Origin: Candidatus Nomurabacteria bacterium
Lineage (GTDB): Bacteria > Patescibacteriota > Saccharimonadia > Saccharimonadales > Saccharimonadaceae
Length of the DNA: 45,170 nt
Reading direction: 5' to 3'
Assembly: GCA_031275815.1 (NCBI GenBank)
Contig: JAISOF010000029.1
Coordinates: 1 to 45,170 of the forward strand
Below are positions 11,682 through 18,729 of the stretch, piece by piece (positions within the stretch are counted from its first letter, which is position 1; each line of letters starts with the position of its first letter). Made by a program: the position numbers and the translations under genes. The notes below the pieces were generated by a model. That model did not search any database, was not told where the DNA came from, and saw only the letters and a program-made list of their open reading frames with translations.

Positions 11682-13993
11682 GGCGTACTACCAGAGACGG
11701 GGAACTCTTTCGGGAGCGTGGCTGGAGGATTTTGGGGTTGGCTGTCGGGGCTTTGGTTGGCGTCGTCATGGTTGTTGTTTTCATCACTGTCACCTCCGCT
11801 GAGTTTTTGTAGGATGATTTGGTGGGCGGTTTTCAAGGAAACGGTGGGTTGAATGTTGGGCTGATAGCCCGCGAGGCTGAACTGATAATTTTGGTACTCA
11901 ATCTGACTAGGGGCGCCATGCACGCCACCGTCCTCAAGGCTGTTGCCGTATTTGTAATATTTGGCGGTGATGACCTCAAAATGGGCTCGCCCGTCGGCGT
12001 CAGTGGTGATTTGGATGATTTTATCGCCGTCAATCTGGGCGGTGATGGTTTGGCTAGCGAGGAGATTGCCGAACTGGTCGACAAATTGCGGGCTGGTGGT
12101 GAAACCGTACTCAATGTCCATCTTGCCGCTACCACCGAAAAATTGTGGTGGGGCAAACTCGGATTTGTCAAAGTTCAAAAGGGTGGTGTCAATCATCTTG
12201 TTACCGAGCGTGTTCCAATACCAAAACCCCAGTCGCACCGGTCTGAAAAATTCGCTGTCGTGCTCAATTTTCTCGAGAGTAGTGCGATAAAGCTTCGCTC
12301 CGCTGCCAATGCCATAGCCTTCGCCAATCACGATGTGGTTGACGTTGGCGATGAGATGGTTGTCTTCAAACAGGATGGCTGTGGCGATTTCTTCGCTGGT
12401 CCATGCGCCGCCTTGCATGCTGATGGGGGCGAGCACGTTATTGACGTCGCCGTTGTAATAAACGCTGGATTTTGTGGCGTCATAATTGCTAGGCAGGGCT
12501 TCAACTTTGATGGTGTTGCCACGATAAATCATAGAGTTGGTCGGGCTTTTGATGCCGTTGCTCAGCCACAGTCCGCGCGCCATGTTGCAGCCGGTGTCGC
12601 CGACCGGCGACCTTTCGGCAAGCAACACGATGGTGTTATTTTCAACCAACATACCCTTACTGAAACCCTCCTCATAAAAATCCGTCACCCGCATACCCGC
12701 CACTGAAGCGGGGCGGCCGTACTCTTCGCTACGCACGTTTGGCGCATAACAGCGGCCATAAATCAAGTTGTTTTGCGCCGTCATCCCGTTGCCCCAGCCA
12801 ATGCCGATGAATAGATAGCCCAGCCCGAAAATCTTGTTGTCGTGAATGAGGTGATTTTCGCCACTGCCGATGGCAAAAGAGTTGGTGTCATAAGAATCGG
12901 AATACAACTCATTGTACGCCACCTCGCAGTTAGCGCCGTCGCAATCAATGCCACGATGGCGGAAACGGCGAAGCGAATTATAAATCACTTGGCTGTCAGC
13001 GCCAGCGTGCAACGCCCGCAGTCCGGCGTGACGGTCGGAGATCTCGGTGCCTCTGTCATAAACCACGTTGTGGTGAATATTGCCACTACTGGTGCGCATG
13101 CCGGCGGTGGAGTCGGCGTAGTAATCCACCGTGACGCCCGCCACTTCATTTTTCGTGTTGCCCATATGATACAAAAACAGGGGAGCCATTTCGGCCTCGC
13201 CGTTGGCGCCCTGTTTGATGGTACCGTTATAAATGTTGATATTGACGAAGTTCCACAGTCCGGCACGAATGCCATAACTTGCCTCCTCGATGTATTGCCA
13301 GCCAGAGGTCGGGCTTTTGGCGACGGTGGGCGGGGCGTTGTCATAGACAAGCGTGTGCCCGTTCAAATCCACCACGACGTTGCTGGCTTTGATGTTGATG
13401 CCCAGCCCGTCGCTGGTCACGTCTTCGGTGAGGACATAGGTGCCAGAGGTGGTGATCTGTAGGGGAAAGTCGGCTTTGGTCAGTTTGGTTTCAGTGGTGA
13501 ATTGCTTGGTGGTCAGGGTTTGATCGGGGGTGGCTTTGACAGTGCCGGCACGGTCTTGATAAATTACACGGTAGTGATAGGTGGTGTTTTCTTGGAGGCC
13601 GGTCAGATAGTGCAAGTGGTTGAAATAATAGGAGTCCGACACGGCAGTTTGGTGCGTATAACCGGTTTCGCCGTATTCAATGCGGGTGAGGGTGGATTTG
13701 GTGGTGGAAAGCCCGATGCTGGCGGAGTTATATGATGGATAGACCCAGCGGGAGTTTGGCTCGATTTCGAGGGAGTCTCCGACAGTGGTTTGGACTAGTT
13801 GATCGGTGGTTTCGGCGAGGCTGGTCAGGCGGTAGTTGAAGAACCAATCGTCGGGGTTGGTGACGGGGTCGGGGGAGGGTTTCAAGATTGGTTCGGGCAG
13901 TTTGTTTGGGCTTTCGGCTTGCATGGCGGAGGGGGCGATAATCGCTGTGATTACTCCCAGAAAGAGGATTAGTCCCAATACTAACTTACGCAT
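11678..13993 (-). CDS. Secreted right-handed beta-helix protein
   Basis: Protein of 771 aa. A Sec signal peptide (residues 1-27, cleavage probably after AMQA) is followed by a fibronectin-III-like region (about residues 75-170, with TYHYRVIYQD). A long parallel beta-helix region (about 180-590) has repeated N-x-I/V-x-x-N rungs such as GINIKASNVVVDLNGHTL and IYNSLRRFRHRGID, as in pectate-lyase-like folds. A smaller beta-rich domain precedes an acidic, Pro-rich tail ending EFPVSGSTP. That ending resembles a sorting motif, but no hydrophobic helix or basic tail follows, so anchoring is unclear. It may bind or cleave polysaccharide; no catalytic site is obvious. TATAAT ends 8 nt before the ATG. 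Confidence 0.75.
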   Translation of the reverse strand: MRKLVLGLILFLGVITAIIAPSAMQAESPNKLPEPILKPSPDPVTNPDDWFFNYRLTSLAETTDQLVQTTVGDSLEIEPNSRWVYPSYNSASIGLSTTKSTLTRIEYGETGYTHQTAVSDSYYFNHLHYLTGLQENTTYHYRVIYQDRAGTVKATPDQTLTTKQFTTETKLTKADFPLQITTSGTYVLTEDVTSDGLGINIKASNVVVDLNGHTLVYDNAPPTVAKSPTSGWQYIEEASYGIRAGLWNFVNINIYNGTIKQGANGEAEMAPLFLYHMGNTKNEVAGVTVDYYADSTAGMRTSSGNIHHNVVYDRGTEISDRHAGLRALHAGADSQVIYNSLRRFRHRGIDCDGANCEVAYNELYSDSYDTNSFAIGSGENHLIHDNKIFGLGYLFIGIGWGNGMTAQNNLIYGRCYAPNVRSEEYGRPASVAGMRVTDFYEEGFSKGMLVENNTIVLLAERSPVGDTGCNMARGLWLSNGIKSPTNSMIYRGNTIKVEALPSNYDATKSSVYYNGDVNNVLAPISMQGGAWTSEEIATAILFEDNHLIANVNHIVIGEGYGIGSGAKLYRTTLEKIEHDSEFFRPVRLGFWYWNTLGNKMIDTTLLNFDKSEFAPPQFFGGSGKMDIEYGFTTSPQFVDQFGNLLASQTITAQIDGDKIIQITTDADGRAHFEVITAKYYKYGNSLEDGGVHGAPSQIEYQNYQFSLAGYQPNIQPTVSLKTAHQIILQKLSGGDSDENNNHDDANQSPDSQPQNPPATLPKEFPVSGSTP

Positions 13994-14218
13994 ACCTTAT
14001 CATTATATCACACTAATGGTTAAAAGTCAAGAGCTATGTGGTTCACTTGTTGGTATGTTCTTCCTGCCGGTCTTGTTGGGGATATCTTAAATAAAAGAGA
14101 GTCGGGTCGCTCAACTGAAGAAAAACAAATCTGTCAACAGATGAAAAGCAAAATGGGGGCGAAAGTGGTTTTTTCCAAAACCCTGTGATATAATTTTATT
14201 CAAAGAAAGAGGGGTAAG

Positions 14219-15178
14219 ATGGAAAAAACAGATTTTGATATTTTCTTGTGGGCGAACCAGATGGATGAGGTGAAAAATGAGGTGAAAGTTGAACTATTTT
14301 TGTTCAACAAAAATTATACGCCTTATAAAATTCGCTTCAACGGGGCTTTGGAGGGGCAGGTGCGGCAGTTGTTTTTGATTGATATGATTAATTTCGTGAA
14401 CTCTGGGGCAAACTCTGGGCTGTCGGTGCGGGATTATGAGTTTGGCGCGGCGGAGGACGCGATTTATTTTACTGAACTCGAAAAAGTGGGGCGGGCGGAG
14501 ACTTTGGTGCATTTGATTGAACACGAATACAAGGATATTTCTTTTTTTTCGGAGGCGGATCACGAGTTCAAGCGGGTCAAGGGGGTGATAGCGAAGTTTT
14601 CACACGACGGCAAGGATTTTTATGTGGCGAAGGGGTTGGCGACGGGGCAGGCGTTGGAAAACAAGTCGTCTTGGGTGGTGAAAGGCGAGAGTTTTGAGCC
14701 GTTTCCCGCCGACGCCGGCATCAAAATGCCGAGCGACAACCAAGTTTTGATGATTGACGGGCGGATTGTGATTTTCCAGCGCGGGAAGTTCGAGAAACTG
14801 TTTCAATATGATTTTCAGACGGTGCAACTGGCGGAGGAAAAGGCGAAAGAAATTGCCGAAAAATACAAGCTGAGTTTGGCGGAGGGGTTGACGTTGCCGG
14901 ATTTGTTGCGGGATAAAAAACCGCTGGTTGCGAAGTTGGAAAAGTTGGAGATTGGCGAGATGACGCAGGAGCAGGTGGTGGATTATGCGGATGAGTTGCA
15001 GCTGGAGTTGATGACGGACACGGACGGGTCGATTATCATCATGGACGACAAAGATTTAGGCATGTTTGTGAATCTTTTGGACGAGAATTATTATGTTTCG
15101 CAAGTCACAGGAAAAAGATACGAAATCAAATCCAAAAAACTGTTGGGCGAGCCGGACGGGGAGCCACCGCGGGGGTGA
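14219..15178 (+). CDS. KwaB-like protein (DUF4868)
   Basis: Protein of 319 aa. The segment VLMIDGRIVIFQRGKFEKLFQYD (about residues 180-203) followed by a helical EEKAKEIAEKY matches my recollection of DUF4868, the family of KwaB from the Kiwa anti-phage system; KwaB is also ~315 aa. No KwaA-like four-helix membrane partner is encoded nearby, so this would be an orphan. A TATAAT box lies about 25 nt upstream and GAGGGG precedes the ATG by 5 nt. The next gene is 140 nt downstream on the same strand. The family assignment is from pattern memory and needs a profile search. A defence role is inference only. Confidence 0.5.
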   Translation: MEKTDFDIFLWANQMDEVKNEVKVELFLFNKNYTPYKIRFNGALEGQVRQLFLIDMINFVNSGANSGLSVRDYEFGAAEDAIYFTELEKVGRAETLVHLIEHEYKDISFFSEADHEFKRVKGVIAKFSHDGKDFYVAKGLATGQALENKSSWVVKGESFEPFPADAGIKMPSDNQVLMIDGRIVIFQRGKFEKLFQYDFQTVQLAEEKAKEIAEKYKLSLAEGLTLPDLLRDKKPLVAKLEKLEIGEMTQEQVVDYADELQLELMTDTDGSIIIMDDKDLGMFVNLLDENYYVSQVTGKRYEIKSKKLLGEPDGEPPRG

Positions 15179-15317
15179 ACGAGAAGTTTTGGAATTGTTA
15201 AAAACGCACTTGCAATGACGACTTTGTTGTGTTAGTATGTTAATATTAATTGTGTGCGTGCCCCGCATTAATTTATCATCATTATAACAAAAGTGGCACA
15301 ATAAGGAGAAAAAACGT

Positions 15318-16223
15318 ATGGAAGAGTTTTCTGTGCAGAATAAAATCAACTTAACTGGAGGAAAGGCTATAGTACAGACGGACACCGGACTGTACTATGG
15401 CACTTTGGAAAAAGCAGACACTAGATACGGCACTGCTTTGCTGGCTGACGCATGGATGGTGCCGTTAGAGTACGTACTTGATGAGTATGTTGCTGCTCAA
15501 CTTATTGAGAATGGCAACCTTGAAGATGATGGCTATTTTGTTAAAGTACATCCAAGTTTATTTGACTCATATCCTAAAGGGAATATTACTAGTTTGGCGA
15601 GCGAAGGAATAGTCGTGGCGATTGTTGATGAAGTAAGTCCGGCTTGTGGTAAAGCAAAAGTCCTTTCTTTGACAGGGGTAACTGCTATTGTTCCGATAAC
15701 CGAGAGGCATATCATTGAGAGCTTTAACAAGCCGTATGTTAGTAGTATAAGCAATACGGGTATAGAAATTACTTCTGATGAGCTGGAAGAATTATGGTCT
15801 AAAAATCCCATAAGAAAACCAGTTCCGTCCACGCCAAATCAAAGTTCTGCACACAAGACCTTTCATTCAGAGGAAGAAAGCCGTAATAGACGAAAAAAGA
15901 AGTACGGTGACGATAGCGTGTATTATTGGCGGAATCGTAGTAACCCGCAAGCCAGTCGTCTTTTTCTTGGACGAAACCTACTTAGCTTTTTGAAGGAGAA
16001 AACAATTCTAACCGTAAGCGAGCTACAAGATGAGTACGTGGTTCGTATAATTATAGAAAAAACACCTGAAGGTGAACCGCTAAGAAATACTATCAACTCG
16101 CGAGAAAATTATTTTACAACGCTCTCTGGAGAAAATATTTTAATACCGGAGGGTGAATTTAGCGTAGAGGCGAAAGTAAAAGTTAAAAAATCACGGCTAA
16201 TTGCTGACTTTCCGATGGTTTGA
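15318..16223 (+). CDS. Unknown protein with low-GC composition
   Basis: Protein of 301 aa, no family recognised. An N-terminal beta-rich domain (about residues 1-150) is followed by a polar linker (about 165-205, basic RNRRKKK) and a C-terminal beta-rich domain. No signal peptide or membrane helix is visible, so it is probably cytoplasmic. AAGGAG precedes the ATG by 8 nt. Base composition is visibly more A+T-rich than its neighbours, with balanced third codon positions, which suggests transfer. It sits between the KwaB-like gene and a small minus-strand gene whose 3' end overlaps it by 27 nt. Confidence 0.7.
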   Translation: MEEFSVQNKINLTGGKAIVQTDTGLYYGTLEKADTRYGTALLADAWMVPLEYVLDEYVAAQLIENGNLEDDGYFVKVHPSLFDSYPKGNITSLASEGIVVAIVDEVSPACGKAKVLSLTGVTAIVPITERHIIESFNKPYVSSISNTGIEITSDELEELWSKNPIRKPVPSTPNQSSAHKTFHSEEESRNRRKKKYGDDSVYYWRNRSNPQASRLFLGRNLLSFLKEKTILTVSELQDEYVVRIIIEKTPEGEPLRNTINSRENYFTTLSGENILIPEGEFSVEAKVKVKKSRLIADFPMV

Positions 16224-16343
16224 GAACAAACAAGAGATTTCTAATAGGGTCGCGCCGGCGTAGTCGTCCAGGAATGTCTCGTTGACTAAGCATTCTACGA
16301 GTTCTGCAGGCGACGGGTTGATGAGAAGTGAGGTGCGTATCAT
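16197..16343 (-). CDS. Small 48-aa protein with strong SD and promoter
   Basis: ATG at 16343 has an excellent Shine-Dalgarno, AAGGAGG, 9 nt upstream, so the longer frame opening at 16469 is not needed. The product is 48 aa, soluble and acidic in the middle (PAELVECLVNETFLDDYAG); I recognise no family. A promoter (TTGCTT, 17 nt, TATAAT) lies about 65 nt upstream. The leader contains a perfect CCCCTT/AAGGGG hairpin with a GTTC tetraloop (16383-16398), possibly a stabiliser or regulator. It overlaps the end of the convergent gene. Confidence 0.5.
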   Translation of the reverse strand: MIRTSLLINPSPAELVECLVNETFLDDYAGATLLEISCLFSNHRKVSN

Positions 16344-16406
16344 AATGGGTTCCTCCTTAACATAATGTGAACTAACATGCGACCCCTTGAACAAGGGGAT
16401 GGCGTC

Positions 16407-16435
16407 ATTATAGCATATTTTTTTGAAAAAAGCAA
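16407..16435 (-). promoter_or_regulatory. Promoter of the 48-aa gene
   Basis: On the minus strand TTGCTT (16430-16435), 17-nt spacer, TATAAT (16407-16412). It is followed by the hairpin-bearing leader and AAGGAGG. Confidence 0.65.
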
Positions 16436-16539
16436 GAGCAGGAATGGCAGAAAAGTTGATGAAAGTCAAGAATGACAGGGGCGAATGGCGGTGGAAGAGC
16501 AGCTTTGACAGAGCGAAGCGAGGATAGGAAAAGGGGATT

Positions 16540-16580
16540 TGTCAAGTAGATACTGCGACTTCGTGCAGCATGACGTGGGG
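16540..16580 (-). repeat. REP-like palindromic element, degenerate copy
   Basis: Read on the minus strand, CGTCATGCTGCACGAAGTCG and the following CAGTATCTA match the copy at 44218-44246 apart from a few substitutions. The core is a CTGC..GCAG palindrome around CGAAGT. It is intergenic. The rest of 16436-16800 holds no gene; it contains two TTTTCCACA sites (16710-16718, 16755-16763) resembling DnaA boxes. Confidence 0.5.
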
Positions 16581-16813
16581 GAGTTGTCAAGTTGCAAAAT
16601 GGGGCTAAAATGTGGTTAAAATAAAAAGCATGTTCGGTTTTTATAAAATGTATTTGTAAAATGTCAAAAAAGGGTGGGAGTATCTGTAAAAGAGGTAAAA
16701 ACTGGGGAGTTTTCCACAAGTTGGGGAAAAGTTTACCTCTGTTATTTGTTTGATTTTTCCACAATTTCTTTTTTAATTAGGCAAAAATTAAATGAAAAAA
16801 GCAAAAAATGCTA

Positions 16814-17030
16814 TTGCTTTCGCCACGCGGGTGTTATACACTGAGTGCAGTGGAGATAAAAACAAAAACCACTTTGAAATAAAAATGCACCTTAACAAAC
16901 AGTTCTAAGACTAGCCAACTGGTAGCAGAGCAAGAGGATTTGAAAGACAAGACGAGCCCTCTTTAAACAAGCTCATGCACCTTTAGGTTGCCGCTCCTTT
17001 AAAAAGCGGAAAACACCTCCCAGTGTAACT
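16814..17030 (+). ncRNA. Candidate structured RNA upstream of rsmH
   Basis: A possible promoter (TTGCTT 16814-16819, 17 nt, TACACT 16837-16842) precedes about 190 nt with consecutive hairpins: AGTGG/CCACT (16849-16873), CAGTT/AACTG (16900-16921), a compound arm with AAGAGG/CCTCTT inside GAGC/GCTC (16928-16974) and CCGCT/AGCGG (16991-17009). It ends with ACCTCCC. No coding frame is present and no clear terminator follows. I cannot match it to tmRNA, RNase P or SRP RNA signatures. It could be an independent RNA or a long 5' leader. 17031-17280 shows no gene. Confidence 0.35.
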
Positions 17031-17289
17031 TAAACTAAAATAAAATATATAAGTCTCTCAACGGCTGCTAGAATATGATTAACTTAGCGCTGATCAAACG
17101 CAGTTGACAAATATATTTTTCTGCAGGGAATCTTAATGTACGCTCTGCAGTTACAAAAACAAAAAACAAAGCAAAAACAAACAGCTTTGCTATCGGTTGG
17201 GTGGTCTTAGAACAAGATATAACAGACATTGTGACACGGCGTTGCTTGAGGAAAGTTTTTTCATGGACTTTTCGCTGGTTTCCTTGTGT

Positions 17290-17295
17290 TATAAT
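17290..17295 (+). promoter_or_regulatory. -10 box directly upstream of rsmH
   Basis: Perfect TATAAT ending 6 nt before the ATG at 17302. It marks the head of the division cluster and implies a leaderless first cistron. Confidence 0.6.
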
Positions 17296-17301
17296 GTGTA
17301 T

Positions 17302-18174
17302 ATGGAACTTCATAAACCAGTGATGTTGAACGAAGTTTTGGCGGTTTTGCAACCGAAGTCAGGGGAGAGTTATCTGGACTTGACGGCGGGATATGCGGGG
17401 CATGCCAAAGCGATTTTGGGTTTGACGGAGAACTATAAGCATTCTGTTTTGGTCGATCGCGACGCGTTTGCGATTGCCCATTTGCGATTTTTACGAGAAA
17501 AAGGCGCAAATGTGATGAAGAATGATTTTTATGGTGCTGCGCTAAAACTTTTGGAGTGTGGAAACCGGTTTGACATGATTTTAATGGATCTTGGAGTTTC
17601 ATCGCCGCAATTTGATTTGAAAGAGCGGGGTTTTTCGTTTGCGAAGGACGGGAAGCTGGATATGCGAATGGACGGGACTCAAGAATTGACTGCTGAGAGG
17701 GTGGTCAATCATTTTCCGAAACAAAAATTGATGGAGATTTTTGTGAAATACGGAGAGGAGAACCCGAAGTTTGCGGGGAAAATCGCGGAAGCGATTGTGA
17801 GGCAGCGCCCGATTTCGGGAACGCTAGAGCTCGCGGAGCTCATCAAATCAAAAACGCATGCGTATCAAAAAACTCATCCTGCGACACGGATTTTTCAGGC
17901 GCTTAGGATTTTTGTCAATGACGAAATCGGGGAGCTGGAGAAAACTTTGCCACTTGTGCCGGAGCTGCTTTTGCCGGCGGGCAGGGTGGCGATTATCAGC
18001 TTTCACAGTTTGGAAGACCGGAAGGTTAAGGAGTTTTTGAAGACGGAGGGTGCGCGGGGGCTGGAGGCTCGATTGAGAGTCCTCACGAAAACCCCGATGG
18101 TTGCCGGCGAATTGGAAATTAGTTCAAATCCGCGCGCCAGAAGTGCGAAACTTCGGGCGGCCGCAAGGGTTTAA
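17302..18174 (+). CDS. rsmH: 16S rRNA (cytosine(1402)-N4)-methyltransferase RsmH
   Basis: Protein of 290 aa. I chose the start MELHKPVMLNEVL because the family begins with the H-x-PV-L-E-L motif and a TATAAT box lies 6 nt upstream; the frame is open further upstream to 17197 but that part does not resemble the family. The SAM motif YLDLTAGYAGHAKAIL (about residues 25-40), DLGVSSPQFD (about 98-107) and the C-terminal SFHSLEDRKVK and NPRARSAKLRAA are diagnostic. It methylates C1402 in the ribosomal decoding site. It opens the dcw cluster, where mraZ would normally precede it; mraZ is absent. Confidence 0.95.
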   Translation: MELHKPVMLNEVLAVLQPKSGESYLDLTAGYAGHAKAILGLTENYKHSVLVDRDAFAIAHLRFLREKGANVMKNDFYGAALKLLECGNRFDMILMDLGVSSPQFDLKERGFSFAKDGKLDMRMDGTQELTAERVVNHFPKQKLMEIFVKYGEENPKFAGKIAEAIVRQRPISGTLELAELIKSKTHAYQKTHPATRIFQALRIFVNDEIGELEKTLPLVPELLLPAGRVAIISFHSLEDRKVKEFLKTEGARGLEARLRVLTKTPMVAGELEISSNPRARSAKLRAAARV

Positions 18175-18209
18175 TCACCCGAAAAATAAAAACAAAAGGA
18201 GAAAAAAGC

Positions 18210-18275
18210 GTGCCAAAACAAATAACAATTAAAGGTTCTTCAAGGGCCTCAAAAGTCAAAGTTTTTTTCAGTTAA
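18210..18275 (+). CDS. Possible 21-aa basic leader peptide before ftsL
   Basis: AAAGGAGA (18195-18202) lies 8 nt before a GTG at 18210. The frame encodes 21 residues: six Lys/Arg, no acidic residue, ending KVKVFFS, stop TAA at 18273. A strong hairpin begins 5 nt after the stop. The clean RBS and the placement suggest a translated leader peptide, although such a short frame could be accidental. Confidence 0.35.
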   Translation: MPKQITIKGSSRASKVKVFFS

Positions 18276-18280
18276 ACGGC

Positions 18281-18315
18281 AAGTATCCCCGTTCCGGTTT
18301 GGAGCGGGGATACTT
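18281..18315 (+). promoter_or_regulatory. Strong 15-bp hairpin between leader peptide and ftsL
   Basis: AAGTATCCCCG (18281-18291) pairs perfectly with 18305-18315 and the stem continues inward through TTCC/GGAG to a GGTTT loop. No T-run follows, so it is not a standard terminator. It may be a processing, stability or attenuation element. Confidence 0.6.
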
Positions 18316-18345
18316 CCAAGAATACCAAAATAAAAATTAAGGAAC

Positions 18346-18723
18346 ATGATAAAAATGAATATTAATGCTAATTTTGTGACAAGGAGAAGTGTGACTTATC
18401 CGGAATCATCGACGCTTGTTTGGCGAAAGAATCGCAACCATGCCAGAACTTTTTCTGGCAAGAATCTTGGGATTTTGTCGCATACGATGATTGCGTTGGC
18501 GGTGGTGATGGCTTTTGGGTTGATTTATTTGACGCAGGCGGGGCGAATTGCCTCTTATGATTATGAGGCGGAGCGGATGGATCAGCGGATTGAGGAGCTC
18601 TCGGCTTTGAAAGACGATATGGCGGTGGAGAATGCGCGGGTGACGGCGATTTCACAGATTGAGAATAGTGCGACGGCGAAAGAAATGGTGAAGCCGACGG
18701 AAGTTGGCTTTGTGAGCGAGTAG
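18346..18723 (+). CDS. ftsL: FtsL-like division protein
   Basis: Protein of 125 aa with a basic cytoplasmic N-terminus (~45 residues), one transmembrane helix (about 48-67, MIALAVVMAFGLIYLTQAG) and a C-terminal coiled-coil segment (about 72-115). Topology, length and position between rsmH and ftsI fit FtsL, which with FtsQ and FtsB supports the FtsWI synthase. Sequence similarity within FtsL is low, so the name rests on context. Two ATGs are possible (18346 and 18355); AAGGA at 18339-18343 is better spaced for the second. The stop is 6 nt before ftsI. Confidence 0.75.
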   Translation: MIKMNINANFVTRRSVTYPESSTLVWRKNRNHARTFSGKNLGILSHTMIALAVVMAFGLIYLTQAGRIASYDYEAERMDQRIEELSALKDDMAVENARVTAISQIENSATAKEMVKPTEVGFVSE

Positions 18724-18729
18724 GGGCGC

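Noticed and set aside
12842..13462. 206-codon + strand frame
   Set aside because: Antisense shadow of the beta-helix gene, without RBS or family features.
16408..16764. 118-codon minus-strand frame
   Set aside because: Low-complexity translation across a REP-like element and DnaA-box-like sites, no RBS; the small gene at 16197-16343 explains the real signals.
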